Assembly (NCBI RefSeq): GCF_003258295.1
Contig: NZ_QKYN01000118.1
Location: forward strand, 1-64,000
Origin: Streptacidiphilus pinicola
GTDB lineage: Bacteria > Actinomycetota > Actinomycetes > Streptomycetales > Streptomycetaceae
DNA length: 64,000 nucleotides
Direction: 5' to 3'
Every line of letters begins with the position of its first letter. Within the stretch, counting starts at the first letter, position 1. The notes beneath the pieces were generated by a model that ran no database searches, was not told the DNA's origin, and saw nothing but the letters and a program-made list of their open reading frames with translations. Positions 26,283 through 35,908 of this stretch are shown here, piece after piece. Made by a program: the position numbers and the translations under genes.

Positions 26283-27848
26283 TCAGCTCAGTTCGAGGGC
26301 GAGGAAGAAGTCCACCCGGTCCTCCAGGCGGGAGAGGTCACGGCCGGTCAGCTCCTCGATCCGCCCGATGCGGTAGCGCAGCGTGTTGACGTGGACGTGG
26401 AGCGCGGCCGCGCAGCGGGTCCAGGAGCCGTCGTAGCGCAGGAACGCCTCCAGCGTGCGGACCAGGTCCGCCTGGTGCTCGAGGTCGTAGGCGACCACGC
26501 GGTCCAGCAGCCGGGAGCGGAAGGCGCGGCGCACCTCGTCCGGGACGGCGGCCAGCAGCAGCACGTGCGAGGCGAGCTCCTCGGGGCCCGCGACGCAGAG
26601 GCGGCCGAGCCGGGCCGCGGCGATGCGGCGGGCGTGCCGGGCCTCCTCCAGCGCGCCGCGCAGGCCGCCGACGCCGTCGGCGGGCGCACTGACGCCGACG
26701 GTCAGCCGGCCCTCGGGCCCGAGCCCGGCCTCCAGCGGCGCGAGCAGCTCCGCCAGCACCTCCGACGCCGTCCGCCCGCCGTCCGGCTGCGGCAGCAGCA
26801 CCACGGCCGCGTCGGCGTCGTCACCGACCAGCGCCCGGTCGTCCAGACCGGTCAGCGCCTCGGCGACGGCCTCGCGGGCCTCCCCCTCGGCGAGCCCCTG
26901 CCCGGCCACGGAGACCACGACCCAGGTCTGCGGCAGCGGCAGCTCCGGCCCGTCGCTCATCGCGTGCGCGGCCTCGAGCGCGCGCAGCAGCTCGTCGGGC
27001 GCGGCGTCGCGCTGGAGCAGGGTGATCATCTCGTCGGCGAGCCGGGTGCGCAGCGTACGGCTGTCGTCGCGGCGGACCCGCTCGGCGGAGACCAGGCGGG
27101 CGAGGTTCTCGGCGAGCTGGCGGCGCTTGGCGGTCCAGTCGGTGATGTCGCCCTCGACGGCCAGCAGCCACTGCGCCAGATGGGTGCCGCCGGGCACCGG
27201 CAGCAGCGAGAACTGACGGTCCCCCACCCGGGTGCGGCTGGCCGGCGTACTGCGGCGGCGCTGCGACTCCAGGTGCGCCCGGACCAGCGCCTCGCGCTCG
27301 GTCGCGTCGAGTCCCTCGACCGGACCCGCGACCAGGCGCGCGGTCGGCGTCAGCACCCAGCTCTCCAGGTCAACGTCGCCGCCGAGCAGCTGCAGCACGG
27401 CGTCGAGGCCGGCGCCACTGGCCGCGGAGACGAGCATCCGGTGGCGCTCGACGAGCGCGGACAGGTCGGCCGCGCGGTCGGCGGAGACCTGCCGGTTGAC
27501 GTACTCGGCGACGGCCCCGAAGGCGACGTCCTCGGGAACGCCGAAGAGCGGCAGGCGGTGCCGCTCGCACGCGTCGATCAGGTCCTGCGGCACGGGCCCG
27601 ACCTCCGCCTCACCGGCGGCGAGGCCGGCCGCGCCGCCGGAGGCCAGATGGCGGACGAAGCGCTCGGAGTCCTCCGCCTCGTAACGCCACAGCATGCCGG
27701 TGAGCACGAGCTCACCGCCGTGGAGGTACCGGCTCGGGTCCCGCAGGTCCGTGGTCATCACACCGGTCACCACGCGGTCGAGCTCGTCGCTCCCCGCGAG
27801 CAACCGCATGGGCGGTGCGGCGGCAGCAAGCAGGGCACCGATCCGCAC
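26283..27848 (-). CDS. PucR-family transcriptional regulator
   Basis: 521 residues, GTG start with GGAGG seven bases upstream. The N-terminal PucR domain (LDRVVTGVMTTDLRDPSRYL, GGELVLTGMLW) is followed by a long middle part and the C-terminal PucR helix-turn-helix: LVRTLEAFLRYDGSWTRCA, LHVHVNTLRYRIGRIEELTG. PucR of Bacillus activates purine catabolism genes. Here the gene lies just before the xanthine dehydrogenase-to-uricase region, so it is a candidate purine-responsive regulator for it, especially for xdh genes that lack the AllR-like site. That link is inferred. Confidence 0.88.
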   Translation of the reverse strand: MRIGALLAAAAPPMRLLAGSDELDRVVTGVMTTDLRDPSRYLHGGELVLTGMLWRYEAEDSERFVRHLASGGAAGLAAGEAEVGPVPQDLIDACERHRLPLFGVPEDVAFGAVAEYVNRQVSADRAADLSALVERHRMLVSAASGAGLDAVLQLLGGDVDLESWVLTPTARLVAGPVEGLDATEREALVRAHLESQRRRSTPASRTRVGDRQFSLLPVPGGTHLAQWLLAVEGDITDWTAKRRQLAENLARLVSAERVRRDDSRTLRTRLADEMITLLQRDAAPDELLRALEAAHAMSDGPELPLPQTWVVVSVAGQGLAEGEAREAVAEALTGLDDRALVGDDADAAVVLLPQPDGGRTASEVLAELLAPLEAGLGPEGRLTVGVSAPADGVGGLRGALEEARHARRIAAARLGRLCVAGPEELASHVLLLAAVPDEVRRAFRSRLLDRVVAYDLEHQADLVRTLEAFLRYDGSWTRCAAALHVHVNTLRYRIGRIEELTGRDLSRLEDRVDFFLALELS

Positions 27849-27942
27849 GTCGGAACCTCCGGAAACTCGGCAAAAGGGATGGGCTTCCGGGGAACGGTAC
27901 CCGAACCCTCAGGGGCGCGAGGAATCGAATCGGCCCGCCGTT

Positions 27943-27982
27943 GCACCATCAGGGGCGCGGCCCGCCGCACCCCTGATGGTGC
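27943..27982 (-). terminator. Long palindrome downstream of the M3 peptidase
   Basis: GCACCATCAGGGG (27943-27955) pairs perfectly with CCCCTGATGGTGC (27970-27982); an inner GCGG-cccg-CCGC stem extends it. It lies between the M3 gene stop and the PucR gene. A second copy of the CAGGGGCGCG core sits at 27909-27918. Confidence 0.7.
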
Positions 27983-27991
27983 CCCACTTGC

Positions 27992-30019
27992 CTAGCCCTC
28001 CAGGCCGCGGCGCTCGAGCAAGGGCTGGATCTCCGGGGCGCGGCCGCGGAACGTGGCGAACGCCGTCATCGGGTCGGCCGTGCCGCCGGGGGACAGCAGG
28101 ACGCGGCGGAAGGTCTCGCCGTTGTCGCGGATCGTACGGCCCGGCTCCTTGAACCACTCGACGGTGTCCGCGTCCAGGACCTCGGACCAGATGTAGCCGT
28201 AGTAGCCCGCCGCGTACCAGCCGCCGGCGAAGACGTGGGCGAAGTAGCCCGTGCGGTAGCGCGGCGGGATCGACGGGTGGGCCAGGCCGTAGCGCTGGAG
28301 CGCGGCCGCCTCGAAGGACTCGGCGTCGCCCGCGCCCTCGCCGTCGGGCGTGGTGTGCCAGGCCCAGTCCAGCAGGGTCGCGGCCAGGTACTCGACGGTG
28401 CGGAAGCCCTCGCCGAAGTTCTGGGCCTCACGGACCCGCTCGACCAGCGCGGGGGACATCGGCTCGCCGGTCTCGTGGTGGCGGGCGTAGTTCTCGAAGA
28501 CCTCGGGCCACTCCTGCCACATCTCGTTGACCTGGGAGGGGTACTCGACGAAGTCGCGCGGCACCTCCATGTACTGCGAGGGGTACTTCACGTCCGAGAA
28601 GAGCCCGTGCAGCGCGTGGCCGAACTCGTGGAAGAGCGTGCGGACCTCGTCCCAGCTGAGCAGCGCCGGCTCGCCCGCCGGCGGCTTGGCGATGTTGAGG
28701 TTGTTGACGACCACCGGGAGCTGGCCAAGCAGGTGCGACTGCTCGACGACGGAATCCATCCAGGCGCCGCCGCGCTTGGACTCCCGGGCGAAGAAGTCGC
28801 CGATGAACAGGCCGATCGGGCGGCCGTCCGCCTCCCGCACCTCGAAGACGCGGCTGTCGGGGTGGTAGCTCACGAGCTCGGGGCGCTCGTGGAAGGTGAC
28901 GCCGTAGACCAGGCCGGCGGCGTGGAAGACGCCGCGCCGCAGCACGGACTCCAGCTCCAGGTAGGGGCGCATCTGCGCGCCGTCGACCTCGTAGCGCTCC
29001 TTGCGCACCTGCTCCGAGAGGAACTGCCAGTCGGCCGCGGCGACGGCGGGGACGCCGGCGGTCTCGGCCAGCGCCGCGCCCTCACGGTCGGCGTTGGCGA
29101 CGGCGGGGCCGACCAGGCGGCCGAGCATCGACTCGACGGCCTCGGTGGTGCCGGCGGTCTGGTCGGCGACCTCGTAGGCGGCGTGCGAGGGGAAGCCGAG
29201 CAGCCGGGCGCGCTCGGCGCGCAGCTCCGCCATCGTGACGGCCAGCGGGCCGTTGTCCTCCAGGCCGCGGGCGAGCGAGGCGTCGAGGAGGCGGAGGCGC
29301 AGCTTCGGGTCGCTGAGCGAGGCGAGCTCGGTCTGGTTGCTGAAGCTCTTCAGGCTGAGCACGTACTTGCCGTCGTGGCCCAGCGCCTGGGCGTTCTCCG
29401 CGGCGGCGGCGATCGCGCCGTCCGGCAGGCCGGCCAGCTCCTCGGCGGAGTCCAGGACGAGGGCGGCGGCACGGGTGGCGGCGAAGAGGTTCTGCTCGAA
29501 GGTGGTGCCGAGGGTGGCCAGCTCGGCGTTGAGCTCGCGCAGCCGGGCCTGGCCGGCCTCGTCGAGGCGGGCGCCGCCGCGGACGAAGCGGGTGTGCCAG
29601 CGCTCCAGCAGGCGCTGGTCGGCCTCGTCGAGGTCGAGCTCCCCGCGCCGGGCGTGGACGGCGTCGATGCGGGCGAAGAGGGCCGGGTCGAGCTGGATCG
29701 CGTCGGTGTGCGCGGCCAGCCGCGGGCTGATCTCGGCGTCGAGCTCCCGCAGCGCGGGCGTGGAGTCGGAGGAGACCTTGTTGAAGAACACCAGGCTCAC
29801 CCGGCGCAGCAGCTGTCCGGTGCGCTCCAGGGCGACGAGGGTGTTCTCGAAGGTCGCGGCGGCGGGGTCCCCGGTGATCGCGGCGATCTCGGTGAGCTGT
29901 TCCGCCATGCCGGCCTCGAAGGCGGGCAGGTAGTGGGCCTCCTCGATCTCCGCGAACGGCGGGAGCTCGAAGGGAAGCGTGCTGGGCTGCAGGAACGGGT
30001 TCGGCGTGGGCTGAGTCAC
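27992..30019 (-). CDS. M3-family metallopeptidase (oligopeptidase A/Dcp type)
   Basis: 675 residues, GTG start, the normal size of M3A oligopeptidases. Zinc site LFHEFGHALHGLF near residue 460 (HExxH) with a downstream Glu in QYMEVPRDFVEYPSQ. Start NPFLQPSTLPFELPPF and the terminal GGTADPMTAFATFRGR are typical. Cytosolic; it degrades short peptides, including cleaved signal peptides. No functional link to the purine genes beside it. Confidence 0.95.
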   Translation of the reverse strand: MTQPTPNPFLQPSTLPFELPPFAEIEEAHYLPAFEAGMAEQLTEIAAITGDPAAATFENTLVALERTGQLLRRVSLVFFNKVSSDSTPALRELDAEISPRLAAHTDAIQLDPALFARIDAVHARRGELDLDEADQRLLERWHTRFVRGGARLDEAGQARLRELNAELATLGTTFEQNLFAATRAAALVLDSAEELAGLPDGAIAAAAENAQALGHDGKYVLSLKSFSNQTELASLSDPKLRLRLLDASLARGLEDNGPLAVTMAELRAERARLLGFPSHAAYEVADQTAGTTEAVESMLGRLVGPAVANADREGAALAETAGVPAVAAADWQFLSEQVRKERYEVDGAQMRPYLELESVLRRGVFHAAGLVYGVTFHERPELVSYHPDSRVFEVREADGRPIGLFIGDFFARESKRGGAWMDSVVEQSHLLGQLPVVVNNLNIAKPPAGEPALLSWDEVRTLFHEFGHALHGLFSDVKYPSQYMEVPRDFVEYPSQVNEMWQEWPEVFENYARHHETGEPMSPALVERVREAQNFGEGFRTVEYLAATLLDWAWHTTPDGEGAGDAESFEAAALQRYGLAHPSIPPRYRTGYFAHVFAGGWYAAGYYGYIWSEVLDADTVEWFKEPGRTIRDNGETFRRVLLSPGGTADPMTAFATFRGRAPEIQPLLERRGLEG

Positions 30020-30275
30020 AGGTCAGACACTACGCCGCGGGGTGTCACAACCGCCCGGCCTTTTCACAAAGCCGGAACCACCGCGCATCTCCACCCTTCT
30101 GCCGCATCCCGTTCGCCCATCGTTGGAGAAAAGTACAGCCATCCGGGTGAGCTCGGCGGCGCGGCTTATGCCATCAGTGACTGACGGCACAGCACGTGGG
30201 ACTTGTGTACTGCTCACACCTGCACGTTCACCTTCCCCAGCCCACCGCCCCGTACCCGTCGAAGGAGTGATCCGC

Positions 30276-31181
30276 ATGGAGTTCCTGCGGCCCGCCACCT
30301 GGGACGAGGCACTCGCGGCCAAGGCCGAGCACCCGTCCGCGCTGCCGATCGCCGGCGGTACGGACGTGATGGTCGAGCTCAACTTCGACCGTCGCCGCCC
30401 GTCCGCGCTGCTGGACCTGAACCGTGTCGGTGAATTGACCAAGTGGGAGTCCGGCCGGTTCGAAGGGCAGGAGGGCGAGGTGATCCGTCTCGGCGCCGCC
30501 GTGCCCTACGCGCGGATCACCCGTGAGCTGAGCGCGCAGCTGCCCGGTCTGGCCCTGGCGGCCGACACCGTCGGCTCCCCGCAGATCCGCAACCGCGGCA
30601 GCGTCGGCGGCAACCTCGGCGCCGCCTCGCCCGCCGGCGACGCGCACCCCGCGCTGCTCGCCGCCGGACGCGACGTCCTGGTCGAGGCCCAGTCCGTGCG
30701 CGGCACCCGCCTGATCCCGATCGACGCGTTCTACGTCGGGGTGAAGCGCCACAGCCTGGAGGCGGACGAGCTGATCCGCGCCGTCCGGATCCCCGTCGCC
30801 GACGGCCCGCAGCAGTTCTCGAAGATCGGCACCCGCAACGCGATGGTCATCGCGGTGTGCGCCTTCGCCGTCGCGCTGCATCCGAAGAACGGCACGGTCG
30901 GCACGGGCATCGGCTCGGCCGCCCCCACGCCCCGCCGCGCCGCGGAGGCCGAGGAGTTCATCGCCGGCGAGCTGGCCGAGCGCGGCCTGTGGCAGTCCGG
31001 CGCCCTGATCGGCCCGGCCGCGACCCGGCGCTTCGGAGAGCTGGTCGCCGCCGCCGCGTCGCCGATCGACGACGTCCGCGGGACCGCCGCCTACCGCCGC
31101 CACGCGCTGGCGGTCATGGCCCGGCGGACCCTGACCTGGACGTGGGACGCGTACACGCACTCCCTGAGGAGCGCGGCATGA
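30276..31181 (+). CDS. Xanthine dehydrogenase, FAD-binding subunit
   Basis: 301 residues; ATG after AAGGAG. CoxM-type FAD domain: MEFLRPATWDEALA, ALPIAGGTDVMVELNF (FAD loop), GSPQIRNRGSVGGNLGAASPAGD (second FAD loop, in parts) and a C-terminal CO-dehydrogenase-flavoprotein domain. Passes electrons from the iron-sulfur subunit to NAD+. First of three coupled genes; 256 bases upstream separate it from the divergent M3 peptidase and hold its promoter, in which I find no AllR-like site. Confidence 0.93.
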   Translation: MEFLRPATWDEALAAKAEHPSALPIAGGTDVMVELNFDRRRPSALLDLNRVGELTKWESGRFEGQEGEVIRLGAAVPYARITRELSAQLPGLALAADTVGSPQIRNRGSVGGNLGAASPAGDAHPALLAAGRDVLVEAQSVRGTRLIPIDAFYVGVKRHSLEADELIRAVRIPVADGPQQFSKIGTRNAMVIAVCAFAVALHPKNGTVGTGIGSAAPTPRRAAEAEEFIAGELAERGLWQSGALIGPAATRRFGELVAAAASPIDDVRGTAAYRRHALAVMARRTLTWTWDAYTHSLRSAA

Positions 31182-31666
31182 GAGTGACCTTCACCGCGAA
31201 CGGCCGCCGGGTCGAGGCGGACGACGTCTGGGAGGGCGAGAGCCTTCTGTTCGTGCTGCGCGAGCGCCTGGGCCTGCCGGGCTCCAAGAACGCCTGCGAG
31301 CAGGGCGAGTGCGGCAGCTGCACCGTCTACCTCGACGGTGAGCCGGTCTGCTCCTGTCTGGTCGCCGCCGGCCAGGTGCAGGGCCGCGAGGTCCGCACCG
31401 TCGAGGGCCTGGCGGACCCGGAGACCGGCCTGGACGTGGTCCAGCAGGCCTTCGTCGACGCCGGCGCCGTCCAGTGCGGCTTCTGCACCCCCGGGCTGGT
31501 GGTGCAGTCCCACGACCTGCTGCGGCGCAATCCGCGGCCCAGCGACAACGACATCCGCGAAGCGCTCTCCGGCAACCTGTGTCGCTGTACCGGCTACGAG
31601 ATGATCATGGACGCCGTCCGCCTCGCCGCCGCCCGCGCGGGTGCGAGCGGGGAGGTGTCCCGATGA
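31178..31666 (+). CDS. Xanthine dehydrogenase, 2Fe-2S subunit
   Basis: 162 residues; ATG overlaps the previous stop (ATGA). Two [2Fe-2S] sites: plant-type CEQGECGSCTVYLDG near residue 42 and the helical CGFCTPG plus LCRCTGYEMI near 105 and 140. It carries electrons from the molybdenum site to FAD. Standard CoxS-type length. Confidence 0.95.
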   Translation: MRVTFTANGRRVEADDVWEGESLLFVLRERLGLPGSKNACEQGECGSCTVYLDGEPVCSCLVAAGQVQGREVRTVEGLADPETGLDVVQQAFVDAGAVQCGFCTPGLVVQSHDLLRRNPRPSDNDIREALSGNLCRCTGYEMIMDAVRLAAARAGASGEVSR

Positions 31667-34020
31667 GCCCGATCCGCACGGAGAAGAACCTCCAGAGCAT
31701 CACCACCGCCCATCCGGACGGCGTCGGCGGCTCGCCGCTGCGCCCGGACGGCATCCTGAAGGTCAGAGGCGAGTTCGCCTACTCCTCGGACCTGTGGCAC
31801 GAGGACATGCTCTGGGGCATGGCGCTGCGCTCGCCGCACGCCCACGCGAGAATCCTCTCGATCGACACCACCGGGGCGCTCACCCTCCCCGGCGTCCACG
31901 CCGTGATGACCCACGAGGACGTCCCCGGTGCCAAGTTCTACGGCCTGGAGATCCACGACCAGCCGGCCCTCGCCTTCGGCAAGGTCCGCTTCCAGGGCGA
32001 GCCCGTCGCCATCGTGGCCGCGGACCACCCGGAGACCGCCCGCCGCGCGCTCGACCGGATCAAGGTCGAGTACGAGGTCCTGCCCACCCTCACGACCGAG
32101 GAGCAGTGCCTCCACCCGGAGACCTACGGGTACGTGCACGAGCCGCACGAGTACAAGGCGGACGCCTCCGGCAACGTCGTCCACGAGCAGAAGGTGGTCT
32201 CCGGCCTCGGCGTCACCGACGAGGTGCGGGCGACGGCCGATGTGGTCGTCACCGGCGACTACGAGGTCGGCATGCAGGACCAGGCCTTCCTCGGCCCGGA
32301 GTCCGGCCTGGCCGTGCCCGCCGAGGACGGCGGGATCGACCTCTTCGTCGCCACCCAGTGGCTGCACGTGGACCGCGAGCAGATCGCGCCGGTGCTGGGC
32401 CTGCCGGAGTACAAGGTGCGGCTCACCCTCGCGGGTGTCGGCGGCGCGTTCGGCGGCCGCGAGGACCTGTCCATGCAGATCCACGCCTGCCTGCTGGCGC
32501 AGCGCACCGGAAGACCCGTCAAGATCGTGTACTCCCGCGAGGAGTCCTTCTTCGGGCACGTGCACCGCCACCCGGCCAGGCTGAGCTACGAGCACGGCGC
32601 GACCCGCGACGGCAGGCTCGTCTACTGCGAAGCCCGCATCGTGCTGGACGGCGGCGCCTACGCCTCGTCCTCCCCCGCGGTCGTCGGCAACGCCGCCTCG
32701 CTCGGCATCGGCCCCTACGAGGTGCCGAACGTGAACATGCTGGCGCTGGCGCTCTACTCCAACAACCCGTCCTGCGGCGCGATGCGCGGCTTCGGCGCGG
32801 TCCAGGCGTGCTTCGCCTACGAGACGCAGATGGACAAGCTGGCCGCCGCGCTCGACATGGACCCGGTGGAGCTGCGCCGGCTCAACGCGGTCTCCCAGGG
32901 CTCGGTCATGCCGACCGGCCAGGAGATCGACGCCCCGGCCCCCGTCGCCGAACTGCTGCGCCGGGTCAAGGCCCGGCCGCTGCCGCCGGCGCTGGACCTG
33001 ACGGACCTCGATCTGCGCGACCTGCCCGGTGCGCTGTCCAACACCTCGCACGGTGAGGGCATCGTGCGCGGCGTGGGCTACGCGGTCGGCATCAAGAACG
33101 TCGGCTTCTCCGAGGGCTTCGACGACTACTCCACCGCCCGGGTGCGCCTGGAGGTCATCGGCGGCGAGCCGGTCGCCATGGTCCACACGGCCATGGCCGA
33201 GGTCGGCCAGGGCGGCGTGACCGTCCAGGGCCAGATCGTGCGCACCGAGCTCGGCGTCGAGCGGGTCACCATCCACCCCGCCGACACCGAGGTGGGCTCG
33301 GCCGGTTCGACCTCCGCCTCGCGGCAGACCTACATGACCGGCGGCGCCGTCAAGCTGGCCGCCGAGGCGGTCCGCAACGAGCTGCTGGCCCTCGGCCGCA
33401 GGCGCTACGGCTGGACCTGGAACGACCTGTCGCTGGTCGGCGGCAAGGTGGTCTCCGCCTCCGCCGGCCCCCTGGTCCCGATCGCGGACCTGCTGGGCGA
33501 CAGCGCCATCGACGTGACCCGCGAACACCACCACCGTCCGACCGTCGCCTTCGACAAGGAGACCGGGCAGGGCTCCGGCCACGTCCAGTACTGCTTCTGC
33601 GCGCACCGCGCCGTGGTGGACGTGGACGTGGAGCTGGGCCTGGTCAAGGTGGTCGAGCTGGCCGCCGTCCAGGACGTGGGCCGGGCGATCAACCCGCTCT
33701 CCGTCGTCGGACAGATCCAGGGCGGCGCCACCCAGGGCCTCGGCCTCGCGGTGATGGAGGAGATCGTGGTCAAGGACGGCAAGGTCCTGAACCCGTCCTT
33801 CACCGACTACCTGATCCCGACCATCCTGGACACCCCGCCGCAACCAGTGGAAGTGCTGGAACTCGCCGACGAGCACGCCCCCTACGGGCTGCGCGGAGTC
33901 GGCGAGGCCCCCACCCTCTCGTCCACTCCCGCCGTCGTCGCGGCGATCCGCCAGGCCACGGGGCTCGCGCTGAACCGGGTTCCGGTCCGGCCCGAGCACC
34001 TCACCGGCACCGGCGGGTGA
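31663..34020 (+). CDS. Xanthine dehydrogenase, molybdenum-binding subunit
   Basis: 785 residues; ATG overlaps the previous stop. Binds the molybdopterin cofactor and oxidises hypoxanthine and xanthine to urate. Visible: GVGGAFGGREDLSMQ near 260, the AMRGFGAVQACFAYE Arg loop near 370, AEVGQGGVTVQGQI near 510, GSAGSTSASRQTYMTGGAVK and the base-catalytic Glu in LRGVGEAPTLSSTPAV near the end. The order FAD, FeS, Mo, permease, XdhC forms a plus-strand purine block. Confidence 0.95.
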   Translation: MSPIRTEKNLQSITTAHPDGVGGSPLRPDGILKVRGEFAYSSDLWHEDMLWGMALRSPHAHARILSIDTTGALTLPGVHAVMTHEDVPGAKFYGLEIHDQPALAFGKVRFQGEPVAIVAADHPETARRALDRIKVEYEVLPTLTTEEQCLHPETYGYVHEPHEYKADASGNVVHEQKVVSGLGVTDEVRATADVVVTGDYEVGMQDQAFLGPESGLAVPAEDGGIDLFVATQWLHVDREQIAPVLGLPEYKVRLTLAGVGGAFGGREDLSMQIHACLLAQRTGRPVKIVYSREESFFGHVHRHPARLSYEHGATRDGRLVYCEARIVLDGGAYASSSPAVVGNAASLGIGPYEVPNVNMLALALYSNNPSCGAMRGFGAVQACFAYETQMDKLAAALDMDPVELRRLNAVSQGSVMPTGQEIDAPAPVAELLRRVKARPLPPALDLTDLDLRDLPGALSNTSHGEGIVRGVGYAVGIKNVGFSEGFDDYSTARVRLEVIGGEPVAMVHTAMAEVGQGGVTVQGQIVRTELGVERVTIHPADTEVGSAGSTSASRQTYMTGGAVKLAAEAVRNELLALGRRRYGWTWNDLSLVGGKVVSASAGPLVPIADLLGDSAIDVTREHHHRPTVAFDKETGQGSGHVQYCFCAHRAVVDVDVELGLVKVVELAAVQDVGRAINPLSVVGQIQGGATQGLGLAVMEEIVVKDGKVLNPSFTDYLIPTILDTPPQPVEVLELADEHAPYGLRGVGEAPTLSSTPAVVAAIRQATGLALNRVPVRPEHLTGTGG

Positions 34021-34056
34021 CGGGACGTCAGACCACCCCGGGGCGAGGTCACCATG

Positions 34057-34245
34057 TCAGGTCTTCCCGCACCTCGTCCCGGGGTTCTCCACCGCACCAC
34101 CCAGCACCACCAGCACGGCCGGCACCACCAGTCCGGAAAAGAAAGCGATGTACCCCGCAACAGCCGACACGACGCCTTCGCCGAGGCCCGTGAACCCCGG
34201 CAGCACCACCCTCAAAGCGCGCCGCACCGTCCCCTGTTTCCCCAC
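34057..34245 (-). CDS. Possible small membrane protein
   Basis: 62 codons from a GTG, minus strand, in the gap before the purine permease gene. About 84 percent of third codon positions are G or C, and the protein has a basic start (KQGTVRRALRVVLPG) followed by a continuous hydrophobic stretch (VVSAVAGYIAFFSGLVVP... AVLVVLGGAV). That looks like a real one- or two-segment membrane protein. The ribosome site is weak and I recognise no family. The plus-strand frame over the same DNA is His/Pro/Arg-rich and unlikely. Confidence 0.4.
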   Translation of the reverse strand: MGKQGTVRRALRVVLPGFTGLGEGVVSAVAGYIAFFSGLVVPAVLVVLGGAVENPGTRCGKT

Positions 34246-34307
34246 CTAGCGGGTCACCCAGGCCGGCCGCTCCACCCCAATCCCCTACGAAACTTGGGAG
34301 TGGAACC

Positions 34308-35780
34308 GTGACCCAGACATCCACGGAACCCAGCGTCAACTCGTCCGACCCCGACAGAACACCGACCGCAAAGAACGTGATCGACAGCTTCTTCAAGATC
34401 TCCTCCCGAGGGTCCACCCTCGGGACCGAGGTCCGCGGCGGCCTGACCACGTTCATGGCGATGGCCTACATCCTGCTGCTGAACCCGATCATCCTGTCCG
34501 TCCCGGACGTGAACGGGAACCACCTCAGCCCCGGGATGGTGACCACCGCCACCGCGCTCGCCGCGGCCGTCACCACCATTCTGCTCGGCATCGTCGGAAA
34601 CGCGCCGCTCGCAGCGGCGGCCGGACTGAGCGTCTCCAACACCCTCGCCGCGGTGATGGTGCCTCATGTCACCTGGCCACAGGCCATGGGCCTCTGTGTC
34701 ATCTACGGCGCCGCGATCGTGCTGCTGGTCGTCACCGGCCTGCGCGAGAAGATCATGAACGGCATACCGATGGCGCTCAAGCACGCCATCACCATCGGCA
34801 TCGGCCTGTTCATCGCGCTGATCGGCCTGGTCAACGCGGGCTTCGTCACCCGCCTCCCGGACGCGGCCCACAGCGACACCCCGCTGCAGCTCGGCATCAA
34901 CAACAGCCTGCAGGGCTGGCCGGTGCTGATCTTCTCGATCACGCTGCTGACCATCTTCATCCTGCAGACCCGCAAGGTCCCGGGCGCGATCCTGATCGGC
35001 ATCGTCTTCGGCACCGTGCTGTCGCTGATCCTGCAGGCCGCACTGAACCTGCCGGACTCGGTGTGGGGTCTGTCCGTGCCCAAGTGGCCCGGCAACCCGG
35101 TCGCCTCGCCGAACTTCGGCCTGTTCGGGCACATCGACCTGTTCGGTGCCTTCGGCAGCCACGGCATGGGCGCGCTCAGCGCCGGCTTCGCGGTCTTCGC
35201 CCTGGTGCTGGCCGGCTTCTTCGACGCGATGGCGACCATCATCGGCATCGGCACCGAGGCCGGACTGGCCGACGAGCAGGGCCGGATGCCGGGCCTGTCC
35301 AAGGCGTTGTTCGTCGACGGCACCGGCGGCATCATCGGCGGTGTGGCGGGCGCGTCCGGCCAGACCGTGTTCATCGAGTCCGCCACGGGCGTCGGCGAGG
35401 GCGCGCGCACCGGTTTCTCCAGCGTCGTCACCGGTCTGGTCTTCGCCGCCATGCTCTTCTTCACGCCGCTGGCGGGCATGGTGCCCGGTCAGGTCGCGGC
35501 GGCCGCGCTGGTCGTCATCGGCTCGATGATGCTGGCCCAGGCCCGTCACATCGAGTGGGCCGACCGCGAGGTGGCGATCCCCGCCTTCCTCACGATCGCG
35601 CTGATGCCGTTCACCTACTCGATCACCGCCGGTGTCGGCGCGGGCGTCATCGCCTACTGCGCCATCAAGGCCGGCCGTGGCCGCTGGCGCGAGCCGGGCG
35701 TGCTGATGTGGGGTCTGACCGTCGTCTTCCTGGTCTACTTCGCGCTGCACCCGATCAAGCTCTGGCTCGGGGTCCACTGA
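34308..35780 (+). CDS. NCS2-family purine permease (AzgA/guanine-hypoxanthine type)
   Basis: 490 residues, GTG start behind GGAG. About twelve to fourteen membrane segments. AzgA-like features: FKISSRGSTLGTEVRGGLTTFMAMAYI at the start (in parts), LNPIILS, GNAPLAAAAGLSVSNTLAAVM, FFDAMATIIGIGTEAGL (functional motif) and a loop with GASGQTVFIESATGVGEGARTGF. It should import hypoxanthine/guanine/xanthine by proton symport, feeding the xanthine dehydrogenase upstream and XdhC-matured enzyme. Confidence 0.92.
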   Translation: MTQTSTEPSVNSSDPDRTPTAKNVIDSFFKISSRGSTLGTEVRGGLTTFMAMAYILLLNPIILSVPDVNGNHLSPGMVTTATALAAAVTTILLGIVGNAPLAAAAGLSVSNTLAAVMVPHVTWPQAMGLCVIYGAAIVLLVVTGLREKIMNGIPMALKHAITIGIGLFIALIGLVNAGFVTRLPDAAHSDTPLQLGINNSLQGWPVLIFSITLLTIFILQTRKVPGAILIGIVFGTVLSLILQAALNLPDSVWGLSVPKWPGNPVASPNFGLFGHIDLFGAFGSHGMGALSAGFAVFALVLAGFFDAMATIIGIGTEAGLADEQGRMPGLSKALFVDGTGGIIGGVAGASGQTVFIESATGVGEGARTGFSSVVTGLVFAAMLFFTPLAGMVPGQVAAAALVVIGSMMLAQARHIEWADREVAIPAFLTIALMPFTYSITAGVGAGVIAYCAIKAGRGRWREPGVLMWGLTVVFLVYFALHPIKLWLGVH

Positions 35781-35835
35781 TCTAGTAGTAATCGACACCG
35801 AAGCAGCCACACTCCGGTAGCAACTCCCCGGACCG

Positions 35836-35871
35836 CCGGGCCGCCGCACCCCCTCGGGTGCGGCGGCCCGG
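35836..35871 (+). terminator. Strong hairpin after the permease
   Basis: CCGGGCCGCCGCACCC and GGGTGCGGCGGCCCGG form a perfect 16-bp stem with loop CCTC, 55 bases after the permease stop and 37 bases before the xdhC start. Confidence 0.75.
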
Positions 35872-35908
35872 CCTTGCGCGTCCACGACCCCCGCAAGGAG
35901 CGCCGCCC

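Noticed and set aside
30170-30188. GCCATCA-gtgac-TGACGGC imperfect palindrome in the xanthine dehydrogenase promoter region
   Set aside because: Only six of seven pairs match and there is no second copy in the window, so I cannot call it an operator; PucR remains a possible user.
34054-34311. 85-codon plus-strand frame before the purine permease
   Set aside because: His/Pro/Arg-rich product without fold; the opposite strand gives a more protein-like hydrophobic product.
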